A stretch of 64,000 nucleotides of DNA from Paulinella micropora. Its lineage: Eukaryota > Cercozoa > Imbricatea > Euglyphida > Paulinellidae. Within the stretch, counting starts at the first letter, position 1, and each line of letters starts with the position of its first letter. The translations under genes were made by a program, and so were the position numbers. Location of the stretch: the NCBI GenBank assembly GCA_019918135.1, contig WBZZ01002075.1, positions 1 to 64,000 on the forward strand, in the 5' to 3' direction. The notes under the pieces were generated by a model. That model was given only the letters and a program-made list of their open reading frames with translations. It had not been told where the DNA came from and did not search any database. Shown piece after piece: positions 31,384-42,700 of this stretch.

Positions 31384-32983
31384 TCACCAAAGTCCGGGAG
31401 CCTCAGCTTCGAACTGCTCCTTGCTGGTGAATTGCTGCCAGTTCAAAGAGTTATTCCAGAAAGGGTCGATGCAATTCTCAGTCAAAACCCTCACATTTTT
31501 CTTGCCATGTCCGGTAAGCTTCACTGGAACAAGGTATGGTTCAGGCAAGTCTGGGAAACGATTCTCAGCCAACTTGGTAGACAGAGACTGGGCGTGATCT
31601 TTGAGGAAGGGACGAATTTGCCATAGTTCCGGCGCGCGGTACATGCGGGGAATAAAATTTCTTTCACCCCGAGCAAATGGTCTCTTTTTATCTGCAAAGA
31701 GCGCTCTTCAACGTCGAGCAATAAGAAGCCTTTCTTGAGCAATTGATTTTTCAAAGATTCTTGTTGCATGATTTCTGAAGCCCTTTCTTGTTGTTGCCTG
31801 GTTTCATCCTTGGCTTCCTGGGATTTCAGCCTCGCGGTACCAGTGCTCTTGGGCTTCGAAGCATTCTTGCGTTTCTTCTTGGGATTGCCTGCATTCTCTG
31901 TATCCTTTTCTTGCTTGCCTTTTTTTCGCTTCAGTGACGGGAGCTTGCTAGAAGAAGATCCTTTGGACTTGGTTGACTGGGTGGTGTCGGCTTCACTTTC
32001 TTCATCTTCATCTTCTTCCTCATATTCCCCATCGTCTTCCTTCTCGTCAGTTGCAAGATTTTTTCCGCGGGATGAGTTGCAAGGTGTAGCCTTTTCGACC
32101 TTTACCTCTGCAGGTGGGGTCCTTGAACGACTCCATGCTCACAACTGCTATAATGCATGGACACAACGTCGACTTGCGCGCGGACCTTCCTTTCGCAATG
32201 CTATCGCTGCAACCAGTGCATAGATTGCATCAGTTAACTATGATATTTATTATGTCAAACAGAATCGTACCTCGCGGCCGGACTGTCTGTCTTAACGCTA
32301 TGCACCAACCCGTCGTCTAGCAGTTTAGCTGGACCGCCACGTGTCTGCAGCTGCGGCAGCCGTACTACTGCTCCCTTGTAGAGTGGAATCGTTGGAAGAA
32401 GCTCGTTCCAGCGGCCATTCGCTGCTGATCCAAAAGAGCAAAAAAACCATAGGAAGCGCCAGCATCGTTGATGACCATGTACTTCAGCAAGACACTGCAA
32501 CAAAATACACAAGAATTTAGCATGTGCTGTGGAAGCAGCTGAGGCAATCAAAAGCGTATCTTCCTGAGGCTGCGTCACACTGTCTTTGCCTTTGCCTCCC
32601 TTGCCTCCCTCTTTGCCTTTGCCTCCCTTGCCTCCCTTTTGCAGTCCCCAAGTACCAAAAATGGAAGATGGTTGTTCTACCAGTAAAAACTCATCCCATT
32701 CTTGCTGCTCTTGTTGTTCCCGATCTTCCTCGTCACTCTGATCTTCTTCTGGCGCTCCCGGCGTGGGAGTAGAAGAGAAACTGTCCAATGCTAAAAGACC
32801 CGATCTAGCGGCAGCAGAAACTTGGCTCAAATGCTGAAGCTTTTTTGCAATGTCCTCGCTGCTGCCTGTTGAGCCTTTACTTACCTCAGAGTCAGGCGCC
32901 TCCTCCTCGTCCTGGGGCAAAATCCTATTAAGGTGAACGCAATTAAGTAAGCTAGCGTTGAACTTCATTCGAGAAGAAAACAA
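31384..32983 (-). CDS. Hypothetical multi-exon acidic/basic protein
   Basis: From 32983 the frame reads MFSSRMKFNASLLNCVHLNR and an acidic Ser/Glu region, then a GGKGGKGKEGG run and a likely splice site near 32510 (TGTATTTTGTTGCAG) before CLAEVHGHQRCW or, one frame over, VINDAGASYGFFALLDQQRM. Further down, 32130–31770 codes EEDEDEESEADTTQSTKSKG, a Lys-rich NPKKKRKNASKPKSTG and ERASEIMQQESLKNQLLKKG, then …LGVKEI, and after a frame change MYRAPELWQIRPFLKDHAQS to NWQQFTSKEQFEAEAPGLW. Bipartite-like basic stretches suggest a nuclear protein. No family recognised; exon joins are tentative. Confidence 0.35.
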
Positions 32984-33094
32984 GTTATAAACCGTTTCTG
33001 CTGAGGATTACTGCCCTCCTCTTGTCAAAGCGGCCGCTTCTTCTCGGTACTGCTAACGACCTGTTTCAATTATTTATTAATACTGCCCTCCTCT

Positions 33095-33592
33095 TTTCCA
33101 AGCATGCAAGCAAGCAAGCAGGCAAGCATGCAAGCATGCAAGCATGCAAGCATGCAAGCATGCAAGCATGCATTGGGCAAGCATACAAACAAGAAAGCAA
33201 GCAACCACGCAAACAAGCAAACAAGTAAGCAAGCAAGCAAGCAAGCAAGCCAGTCAGTAAGCAAGCAAGTAAGCAAGTAACCAAGTAAGCAAGCAAGCAA
33301 GCAAGCGAGCAAGCAAGCGAGCAAGCAAGCAAGCAAGCAAGCAAGCATGCAAGCAAGCACGCAAGCAAGCATGTAAGCAAACAAGCAAGCATGCAAGCAA
33401 GCAAGCAAGCAACCAAGCAACCAAGCAAGCAAGCAAGCGAGCAAGCAAGCAAGCAAGCATGCAAGCAAGCATGTAAGCAAGCATGTAAGCAAACAAGCAA
33501 GCAAGCAAGCATGCAAGCAAGCAAGCATGCAAGCAAGCAAGCAAGCAAGCATGCAAGCAAGCAAGCAAGCAAGCAAGCATACAAGCAAGCAT

Positions 33593-33632
<40 letters not shown>

Positions 33633-33696
33633 GCAAGCATGCAAGCAAGCATGCAAGCAAGCATGCATGCAAGCAAGCAAGCAAGCAAACAAGCAA

Positions 33697-33728
<32 letters not shown>

Positions 33729-34037
33729 GCAAGCATGCAAGCATGCATGGAAGCAAGCAAGCAAGCATGCATGCATGCATGCAAGCAAGCAAGTAAGCAA
33801 GCAAGTAAGCAAGTAAGCAAGCAAGCAAGCATGTAAGCAAGCAAGCAAGCAAGCAAGCAAGCGAGCAAGCAATAGAAAACATAAGAAATATAACAAATTC
33901 TAAAAAAATTCCCTGCGGGGCAGTGCACCCGCGGCGCCCCAGCCCACTAAGGTCGATCAGTGTATGTATGTATGTATGTATGCATGCATACAACGATGCA
34001 AGTAAGCAAGCAAGCAAGCAAACAAGCAAGCATGCAT

Positions 34038-34069
<32 letters not shown>

Positions 34070-34345
34070 GCAAGTAAGCAAGCAAGCAAGCAAGCAAGCA
34101 TGCATGCATGCAAGCATGCATGCATGCAAGCATGCATGCAAGCAAGCAAGCAAGCATGCAACCAAGCATGTGAGCAAGCCAGCAAGCAAGCAAGCAAGCA
34201 AGCATGCAAGCAAGCATGCATGCAAGCATGCATGCAAGCAAGCAAGCATGCAAGCATGCAAGCATGCAAGCAAGCAAGCAAGCAAGCATGCAAGCATGCA
34301 ATAAGCAAGCAAGCAAACAAGCAAACAAGCAAGCAAGCAAGCAAG
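33095..34345 (+). repeat. (AAGC/ATGC)n tetranucleotide array in two blocks
   Basis: Blocks 33095–33872 and about 33960–34345 of AAGC with ATGC, AAAC and GTAAGC variants, separated by about 90 bp of unique sequence (ATTCCCTGCGGGGCAG, CCGCGGCGCC). The periodic Leu-Ala-Cys and Lys-Gln-Ala-Ser ORFs of up to 443 codons are artefacts of a tetranucleotide read in threes. A GAAG run follows at 34350–34395. Confidence 0.9.
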
Positions 34346-34399
34346 GAGGGAATGAGAAGGAAGGAAGGAAGGAAGAAAGAAAGAAAGAAAGAAGGAAGC

Positions 34400-35153
34400 A
34401 CCTGCCTATGTCGGCAGGAAGGGAACGCGCAGTAGCAACCGTGGTTGCTTTTACTTTATTTTTTGGCTTATTGGAACGTGGTTTTTTCACCACGTTGGGC
34501 TGTTCGGGGCTAGTGGATAGCTTTGTAGCTTCCACAGCAGATGTGGGCGCTTTACGTTTCTCCCTCTGAGGACGTTTGCTAGCTAGACTCTCATCGAAAA
34601 AGGGCGGTGGGCATGGTGCAAGTACGAATTGATTGGTGGACGCTTTGGGCACGTAATTGAAAATTAGATTTGGCTCTATGTTTTGCCATGCAGTCGCGTT
34701 GGGGTCGTAGTGAGGGAAATTGTAATAAAGTTTGGTAAGTTTGGGCTCGATGATACAGTCTTCCAGAAATTCCCACTTTTTGTCCTTGTCATTGTTAATT
34801 TGCAAGAAAGGTACACGCTTAGTAGATGCCAAGGCCACGCGATAGGCTTGGATGCTGAAAACTTTAACCTTCTTGCCCGGCATTGAAGTCAAAGCAAGCA
34901 GTCAGAATTTCTCTTTGAACTCCGGTGGCAAGGTGGCAAGAAATGCCAAAAAGGTCTGCCGATTGCCACTATTTTCTGCAAGGTACGGAGGAATCATCAA
35001 CAGGCAAACAATGACTTTTTTTTTTGTTTTCTCTGTGTGCGCTGTGGTTCGAAGAGCAAAACATGTATCATTATCTTCTTTGTGCAATAATATTTTGTTT
35101 ACGCAATGTTTTGCTTCGTCATTAAGCTGCAGCTTTACTTCAGTGGCTTTCAA
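34400..35153 (-). CDS. Hypothetical protein with in-frame TGA
   Basis: 35153–34902 reads EVKLQLNDEAKHCVNKILLH … LLMIPPYLAENSGNRQTFLA, FLATLPPEFKEKF, then TGA (34902–34904) and in the same frame LLALTSMPGKKVKVFSIQAY, RVALASTKRVPFLQINNDKD, KKWEFLEDCIIEPKLTKLYY and a basic tail (KKPRSNKPKNKVKATTVATA) before the microsatellite. The stop is again followed by C. An independent start at the ATG in TSMPGKK is possible, giving a second protein. No recognised family. It is divergent from gene E, with about 45 bp between the starts. Confidence 0.4.
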
Positions 35154-35198
35154 AAATAATTTAGCCTAAGGTACCAGCAAACTATATCTTGCGCTGAT

Positions 35199-38049
35199 AT
35201 GTCACAAGCAGTTATTGTGTTAGTGCAGATTGATGGTATGTCGTCTTTTCTGTCTAAGCTAATCAGTCTCAACGCACCAACTGAGGCTGCAATTCAGTCT
35301 GCTAAAGATAGACATGAGAGAACTGTCAAGGCTCAGCAAAACAATCCAACAAAATGTGATACTAGTGTTCCACAGGACGAACCACAGAGCAAAACACCTG
35401 ACAATATGTTTTACCCCTCAAGTAGTGAGCTTTCCCCTGTGGAGGACGTGAACAGTTCCACCCCTCACTCGCACAGAAGCCAACATTCCAGAGTTCGCAT
35501 AGATGAAAGCGGAGTCAACCCTCAGCACGCCAAGAAACTCGCAAAGAGCAGGAAATATCAGGACAATTTACGCAATACGAAAGCCCTTGCAGCGCAAGTG
35601 ACAGACAGCCAACTGCAGCAGCTGTTGCTGTCAAGCCAAGGCAAACTGCTGCAGCAAAGCCGAGCCCAGATCGCAGCTGCTAATGCAATCAAAGCAATGG
35701 TGGAGGATTTTCCCAAAAAAGCAGCTCACAAGCAAGCTGTTATTGGTAAACTCCGTGGCAGAATGACTGCCAAGGAGTTCCATGATTTTTTTTACTGCTA
35801 TCAGCGACAGATACTCAAGGAAGGCGGCAGCGGCCGTTCGAGAGGTTGAAGCAACTAAGCAAGCAGGTGGCAATTTGCAAAAGCGTGATATCTTCTCAGA
35901 AAGTAAGATGACTGGTTTTGAACGTGAACATATCACACCCATGGAGAAGCGTATCACTGCGTCTTATGTGACGGAAAATTTAGCTGCAAAGTCTGGTTCG
36001 AATGCTGCTTTTTGGTACGGAAATCTTGATTCGTTTTACGGTTGGTACAGGAAGACTGCTCACCCTAATATCTATGAGAGAATGATAGAAAAAGCTGGAG
36101 GACTCGACCAATTGATGTTTGAGTTGAAAGGTGTTAAGTGGGCTGAGAAAAATGCAGAAGCATATACTTGCGGGGGAAGGTGTGTGCCAGAAGAAAGCAA
36201 GCAAGCATGCCATCACAACTACGTACCTCGTGATCGCCGCACTGTTGGTAAGATTTTGAGGGAGGAGGATGTGGCCTTTCGCTGTGTCAGCAAAACTGTG
36301 CCATGCAAATGGCATGATAACTGGGATAGATGGAAGGCAGATCTTGTTCGAGAGGAAGCAAAGCTAGGCAACGAAAGGAAACCCAAAAAGATCGAGGCTG
36401 AAGGAAAAAATCAGGAAATGCCAACGGCATGATGATCAGTATCAGAACCAGCGCAGGTCATATACGTTTTCTTTCGCTTCAATGCACACTAGTAATGAAT
36501 TTGCAGCTACGTGCAGGCACGGATAGATGAGCTTGAGGCAGGGTCGGGGGAATGGGTCGTATATCAGGACTATATTTCCTGGTATTCAGAAACAGATCAG
36601 AAAATGAATGATTTGTTGTTCACCCGGGTCACCAGGCGAGCGGACGGTCAGCTCCAATATGAATATATTCATAATATCATGAGGGTTCCGCACACTGGCG
36701 CTACCACCAGATACGTATGGGATTACCATCTGAGGCAGGAGGAAGAAGGTGGTAGTGGGGAGATTTTATCGTTGTCAGGGCCAGGCCTGCGCACGGGAGA
36801 TGGAGGTGGCGATTTTCATAACAAGGGCTGCATCTATGCTGAATCCCGGTACTCTGCACGATGATCGCTTACATAGTATGCATAGTATGTGTATGTATAT
36901 GCGCTGCAGTTACTACAACGACTACGGTCTGGAGATGCAAACAGAAATGCTGTGCGCGCTTCACGCTTGGGGACCGTGTGACGGAGATAAAGGCATACAT
37001 ACAGCTGTTTTTCTCAACGATCAGATTCAGCAGGGTCGAGGGTTTGACCTTGTTGAAGACTGGCTGATGTCGGCTGCTGGCGCAGGCTTCGAGAACCATC
37101 GATATTATGGGCACGATGCAGACGTAATTGATGCTTGGATCAAGAAGAACCCTGTAAATCCACGCAACAAACCAGGATGAACCTTTCAAGAGTTGCGGTC
37201 TTTTGTTTACTGTCGAGAAACTGATGAGGGTAAAGTATATACGCCTGGAATTGCTTACGGAGCCTATACATGTGAAGTTCCTTTTGAAGAACGCATTGTT
37301 CTGGACTTGCGCCAGGACAGCGAGGCGGGAGGCAAGAGGTGTGAGCCATGCACACAGAGTCTTAAGAAGCCTGTTTTTGCGCACAGAAAGGGAGATTCAA
37401 AGTGTCCATCCAGAAGGGCACGAACAGGGCAGCCAGCTCTCGCAGTCCATGTTCGTTCCGGCGCCACTGACATGGATTACGAGGAGAAACAGGCTTTCTT
37501 CAACTCCCTAGCTGCAAAACGAAGTCAAAAGAAGAAGACTGAGAAAGGGATGTTTCATTGCATGCGGAAGGATGACTGCAAGAAGCTTTAAGAGCAGTTG
37601 GGTCTGCCAACGGATGGTAAGGTGGAGGAGCTGCGTGCAAGGCTGAATGAAGCCATGCCGGACGGAAGTGGTACTAGCAACAAGCCGCGCCAGGGCAAAT
37701 CTGCTAAAAAGAAGAAAACGCAGAAAAAGCAGTTGCTAGCAAGAAAGCATCCGCACGATCAGCCAGGGCAAATAGTGCTGCTGCTCCAGCAGCGTCGCGG
37801 CGAAAACGCAAATCAGCGCGGTCAGTCAATTATGAGGAGTCAGAAGAATCCGCAATGGAAAATTCAGACGATTCAGACTGGAACGAGCATGATAACGAGC
37901 CGGGTTCAGATGCGGCAAGTGACCGAGAAGAATGGACCTGCAATGTCTGTGCCTATAAGAACTCCAAGCCGCCGCCATGCGAGCTTTGCGATGCAGGTGG
38001 GTCCGATACCAGCAGCAGCGATGAACCATTGATTAGCGACGCTGATTAG
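35199..38049 (+). CDS. Gene E: transposase-like protein with SAP and RanBP2-type zinc finger, several lesions
   Basis: Exons 35199–36456, 36507–36848 and 36910–38049, with GT–AG introns of 50 and 61 bp whose phases join. N-terminal helical region (LQQLLLSSQGKLLQQSRAQI), then at a T8 run (35786–35793) the frame needs T7 to continue EFHDFF–TAISDRYSRKAAAAV. Core blocks: GEWVVYQDYISWYSETDQKM, YEYIHNIMR, GDGGGDFHNKGCIYAESR/YYNDYG across intron 2, LCALHAWGPCDGDKG. I recall this 'GDxGxxF … CxxHA…CDG' layout from unclassified algal transposase-like proteins. In-frame TGA (37178–37180) and TAA (37589–37591) interrupt it; the latter splits a SAP-like motif (DDCKKL-stop-EQLGLPTDGKVEELRARL). The C-terminus has a RanBP2-type zinc finger, EEWTCNVCAYKNSKPPPCEL-C. 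Confidence 0.5.
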
Positions 38050-39744
38050 TAAATATCAGTGCATACGTTTTATGTTTCAGATGAAAATTCAATTGTGTTC
38101 ATTTATATTGTATTTCCTTAGTGGATGGCGCTGCTGGGCGGATGGATAGCATTGCTAGGTAGCTGCCGCGGTAGTGCTAGGTAGCTGCCGGCGTGGTTGA
38201 TGACTAAAGCAATAATAATAAAGTTTTTAAGCATAATATTTCTAGTATGTATTAATTTTGATATTAAAAATGTGTTTTGAGTTCAAAACAAACAGTTTTA
38301 ATAATATGTGCAAAAACTCTTATTCTCTACGACCGGACCAGGACCGGCCCTTATAATATGTAATTGGATCATGACTGTCCAGACGCTGTATGGGAAAAGT
38401 AACGGTTTTTTGTAAAAAAGGTTGAAAAGTACCTTGGGCCACTCTTCCTGAACACCATGAACAAGTAAAGATCTCCAACCTTGAGTCGGAGGAATGAAAT
38501 CTGAGCTCACGACGGAGTACCTAGTTATCACAAACCAAAAAATTGAGGATTTTGATTAAAAACTTAAAAAAGAAAAAAATCTCAAAAACAACACACAAAA
38601 AAATTGGCTGAAACAGTAAATTTCCAAGAATGTGATTGATACAAAATTACAGACATAACGTACCGCTTGCCATTGTTCAAAAAAATCTTGGACTCCAATT
38701 CAGTTGGATCGAAAAGAATTTCTCGATGTCTGTTTCAGGGTCCAACTGGACCTGCACCCTGTTTCAAGGGTTTGATGTTCCACCTCATTTCAGGAGCTCC
38801 TCCCCTGCCCCTGCGAGGTTGCGGAGGAAGCACGGCAATCGTCATCTTGGCTTTTGTGCATGGAACACTGTACTCGTTTGCCTTTGAACAAACAAAAATC
38901 AAAAAACTAGGAGTAGACCCTACTCCGACTTTTTTTTTGTGATAAGAAATCGAGATTAAAAATTTTACCGCGTTCGTACGCAAACGGCTGGGTCCGACTG
39001 CTCTGTTGGAAGCGGTTGGTCTCGTCTTGGTGTCCTTAGTATCAGGTGTTTTACCACCGCGTTCTCGGCATCTTCAAGCAATTGCACCTGATACCAAAAA
39101 ATAATGGTGTTCGGTGGCGAGCCAGTCAAGACAAGGTCTGTACCCGGCCCAGTAGGCACTTTCGACTTTGATCCCAAGTCGAGATCTGAGGAAGCACATG
39201 ACCCAAGGGACGCGCGACCTGTAAAATTCGGAGCGTACCAAAAAAATTTAGGCCTGAACGCTATAAATGGCGCAATGATACATTGGACCATTTTTGCTTT
39301 CCGTTTTTCTCTGCAGGATATTTTTTTTAGCCATGAGCACCGTTCAGTACCAATTTTTCCTGCACGTATTTGTCCTTTGCCGCATTTGAGCAAAAGGAAC
39401 GTGGCAAGTGCCTTTAAATTGAAATTTTGATTTGAAATTCCCTCCAAAAAGTCACATTTTAAAAAAAAGGAGGCTTTTCTTGTCATCGCCATAAATTGGT
39501 TTTCCTACAAACACCAAAATGGTGAAGACGTCCGAGTAGACTCCATTCGGTTATTTTTGTCTGTGAGCCCGGAAAAAAGCATTTTTTGGATTTTTTTACT
39601 TACAATTCGACACCTTTTCGACTTTTCCATGCACCCTCAAAATCGCGATGTTTCATCGGCGCCTAGAAATAGCTCATCTACAGCAAGCATCGCGTCTTCT
39701 GCTCGCCGGCGCTAGCAAGAGGGCAGTCTTTCTCTTCGATATCC
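38050..39744. other. Non-coding between genes E and B
   Basis: AT-rich; includes the direct repeat TGCTAGGTAGCTGCCG near 38152–38190 and the first palindrome at 38908. No credible gene. Confidence 0.4.
38908..38928 (-). repeat. 21-bp palindrome P1
   Basis: GGAGTAG–ACC–CTACTCCGA followed by a run of nine T; upstream of gene B. Confidence 0.85.
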
Positions 39745-42700
39745 ATGTTTTCGGACTCACCAAAAAAGGATGGAGAGATCCTTGCACCGCAAGATATCGG
39801 AAAACACATGCATTTGCATTCCTGCAGCCACATCGACGACGTAGAAACAGAACATGAGCTTGATTTTGCAACTTTAGCAAAAACTGTTCTGGGTGATTCC
39901 TTTCAAAAACCAGTTGTGCTTCGAGATGGTGGACTTGAAGACGAGCAGCCCGCCAATGACCCCCATCGTGATCTAGAAGAGAAAAAATCGTGTCGATTGC
40001 GAAGGTAAAAAGTATCTTTATGGACGTGTCAGAAATGTCTTCTCCATATTGCGCTGTTTTTTCTTTTCTCGGAGTAGGGTCTACTCCAATTTTTTTTTCT
40101 AATGCGTGATCCTTATTATTTCACTATGAGCTTTGTTTACTGTTGCACTTAAAATATTTTATTTTCTCGGATTAGGGTCTACTCCGACTTTTTTTTTGAG
40201 ATGAGTATTTGAAATTACATTTTTTAAATTTTCCATTGAAAATATGAATACAATTTGTTCAGATATCCCAAGGCAGCCCTTGCTGATTCATGGGACGTTG
40301 ATCTTGATCGCATCAAGCAATGCTGCCTCGTGTCGGAAGAAGATCAAACTCCTGAATTGATCAATCGTCTTGCCATGAAAAGGCTTCGTTTCTGCAAATT
40401 GCAAAGTGTACAGCAGAGTGAAGTTATTTTGGAACTCATGCGCAGTAATAGAAACATCAAGGTACAAGGAGGCTTGACAACTGCACTCGTCTGCCAGTTC
40501 CAATTTTGCAGAGCTTGCGTCCGTCGAATCTATGGTTTAACCCATCATCGATGGAATGTGTATTGGGGTATCCATCTCGCTAAACCCGAACCAACGAAGA
40601 CTTCTTCGGGCGGATATTCCAGGTGATCGAGACGGCTGAAGGAATGCTTCTTTATTAAATACCTTCAAGATGCCAAGGTCAATTAGCTGGAAAATCATTT
40701 TTTTGTTTTTTGTTATACAGATGTTATAAATGTGTGTAATCATGAAGCTCATTGTTCGAAAAGTAATTCATCACACAAAAAATGTCGGAGTAGACCCTAC
40801 TCCGATGTATGCTCACTGTGATTGCTCCAAACGTTTTACACAATCTCATATTTCGCGCATTTTTTTGTGCATTTTGATAGAAGGAAATTGGAGAGCAGGA
40901 CCCTGCGTCTAAGTTTACGTACTTACCGTACAAGAGCAAGAGAGAGTACTGGAGGTGTGCAATCCATCAGGCAGAAATCGAGTATCCGTGGGTGGACTGG
41001 AAGAAGAGTGAATCCATGTTGCGCAAGGTTTGGAAAGGAACCAAGCACAAACCATCGCAGTTCTGGAACCTCCGCATCAAGAAGCATGCTCCCATCGGAA
41101 AATGTGGTTTTTGCAAAGAAACCTTTGATCTTCTTTTGGCAGCGCAAACCAAAGAAGAGATTCTCGAGGTTCGTCGGCGCAGGTCTGAACATTTCCAAGA
41201 GCTTCGTCAGGACAGGCAGGTCTACGCAGACCACGTCAAGAAGGCGACCCATCACTGGATGGATTATGCCAGCATGGCGATCGATGGTATGAACCAAGCG
41301 AAAACTGCCGTTCCATTTGCCAACGGAAAGAGGGACCGCGAACAACAGGCCCAGACTACCCATGCACGAGTCATCTGTGTTCTAGTTCACGGGGTGGGAT
41401 CCTGCTTCTATGTTGCACCCGCAGATGTACCGCACACTGCCGACACGACTATCACTTGCTTGATGGACTACTTTCGTTTCCTGAAAAAAACGAACGGTCG
41501 AGTTGCACCATACCTGTTCATCCAGATGAACAACACCAACTCAGACAACAAAACGCAGGTTTTTTTCGCGTGGGCGGCTTCTCTTGTCCAAGCAGAGGTT
41601 TTCAAGCAGGTAGAAATCAGCTTTCTGGCCGCGGGCCATACCCACGCCGACGTCGACCAGCAGTTTTCTTGGATCTCCAGATAACTGGGAAGAAATCCTG
41701 TGCACACTTTTCCTGAACTGGCGGCAGCTTGTCGGAGAGCTCTGCCTGGAGATTGCATCCACGCTGTTGTGCTCAAGCGCAACTGGATTGTCAACTTCAA
41801 ACGCTTCTACGAAGTGGGATCGTTTCAACAAAACGATTTTTCATGGATCTCGCGATATCCACGGGTTCTTGTTTGATGTTACCTGTGTCGATGAACGAGG
41901 GCAGGTGCGCCTACAGACCAAGGAATGGATGCGCATGGAATGTTGGATACCGTCCGACGAAAACATTCAGCTCGTGCTGCCCAGACAACTCTACGTTGTG
42001 CCAGCCATTTCCCTGTTTTCCATAACGGAGCTTGACAATGTCATCTCCAGCCTTGCCAGACATCTCAAACAGAACGAGAGTGAATTGCAAGAGGAGGATT
42101 TCGATTCCGACACGCAGAGCATTGGCAGGAAGGCCCTGGAACACGAAGAGGTTGGCGTCGTGAGCCGACCGAAAACACGCTGCGCCACTGGCGAAAGTTT
42201 CGTGCGAAAGAGTTAAAGCAACAGTCGGAGGACTGTCAAGAGTGCTTGGAGCGGGCATTGGCGCAACGAGACGTCGTCACCAGTAAAAAACTTTCTGATG
42301 AAGAAAATAAAATCAACCGCGCCAAGAAAACTAACGCAATACACGCAATCCAAAGACATCTGCTGCATGGAGATGGAGTCTGCACGCGCAACTTAATCCT
42401 GGACGAGGACACCACCGGTGAAGACGCGTGGGGGTTTTACAAACAACTGCTTGGGGACAACGACCCTGAAGGAAAACAAGAGGTCAAGCCATGCTGTTCA
42501 GTTTGCTATGTTTTGTTCCGTGCTGTTTTTGCATACTACTTTTGCTGGGTAACTTGATATCGAAACAATTACACAAGAAATGTCGGAGTAGGGTCTACTC
42601 CGACATTTGAAACTTGTGAAACAAACTTTGAATCTAAATGCTGTTCCTTATCTGCTTTTTAGCCTGAGCAGGAGGAATCTGCGCAAGAACCTGAAGCCAT

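Noticed and set aside
33066-34401. ORFs of up to 443 codons with Leu-Ala-Cys repeats
   Set aside because: They are a (AAGC)n tetranucleotide array read in codons; all frames on both strands stay open for the same reason.
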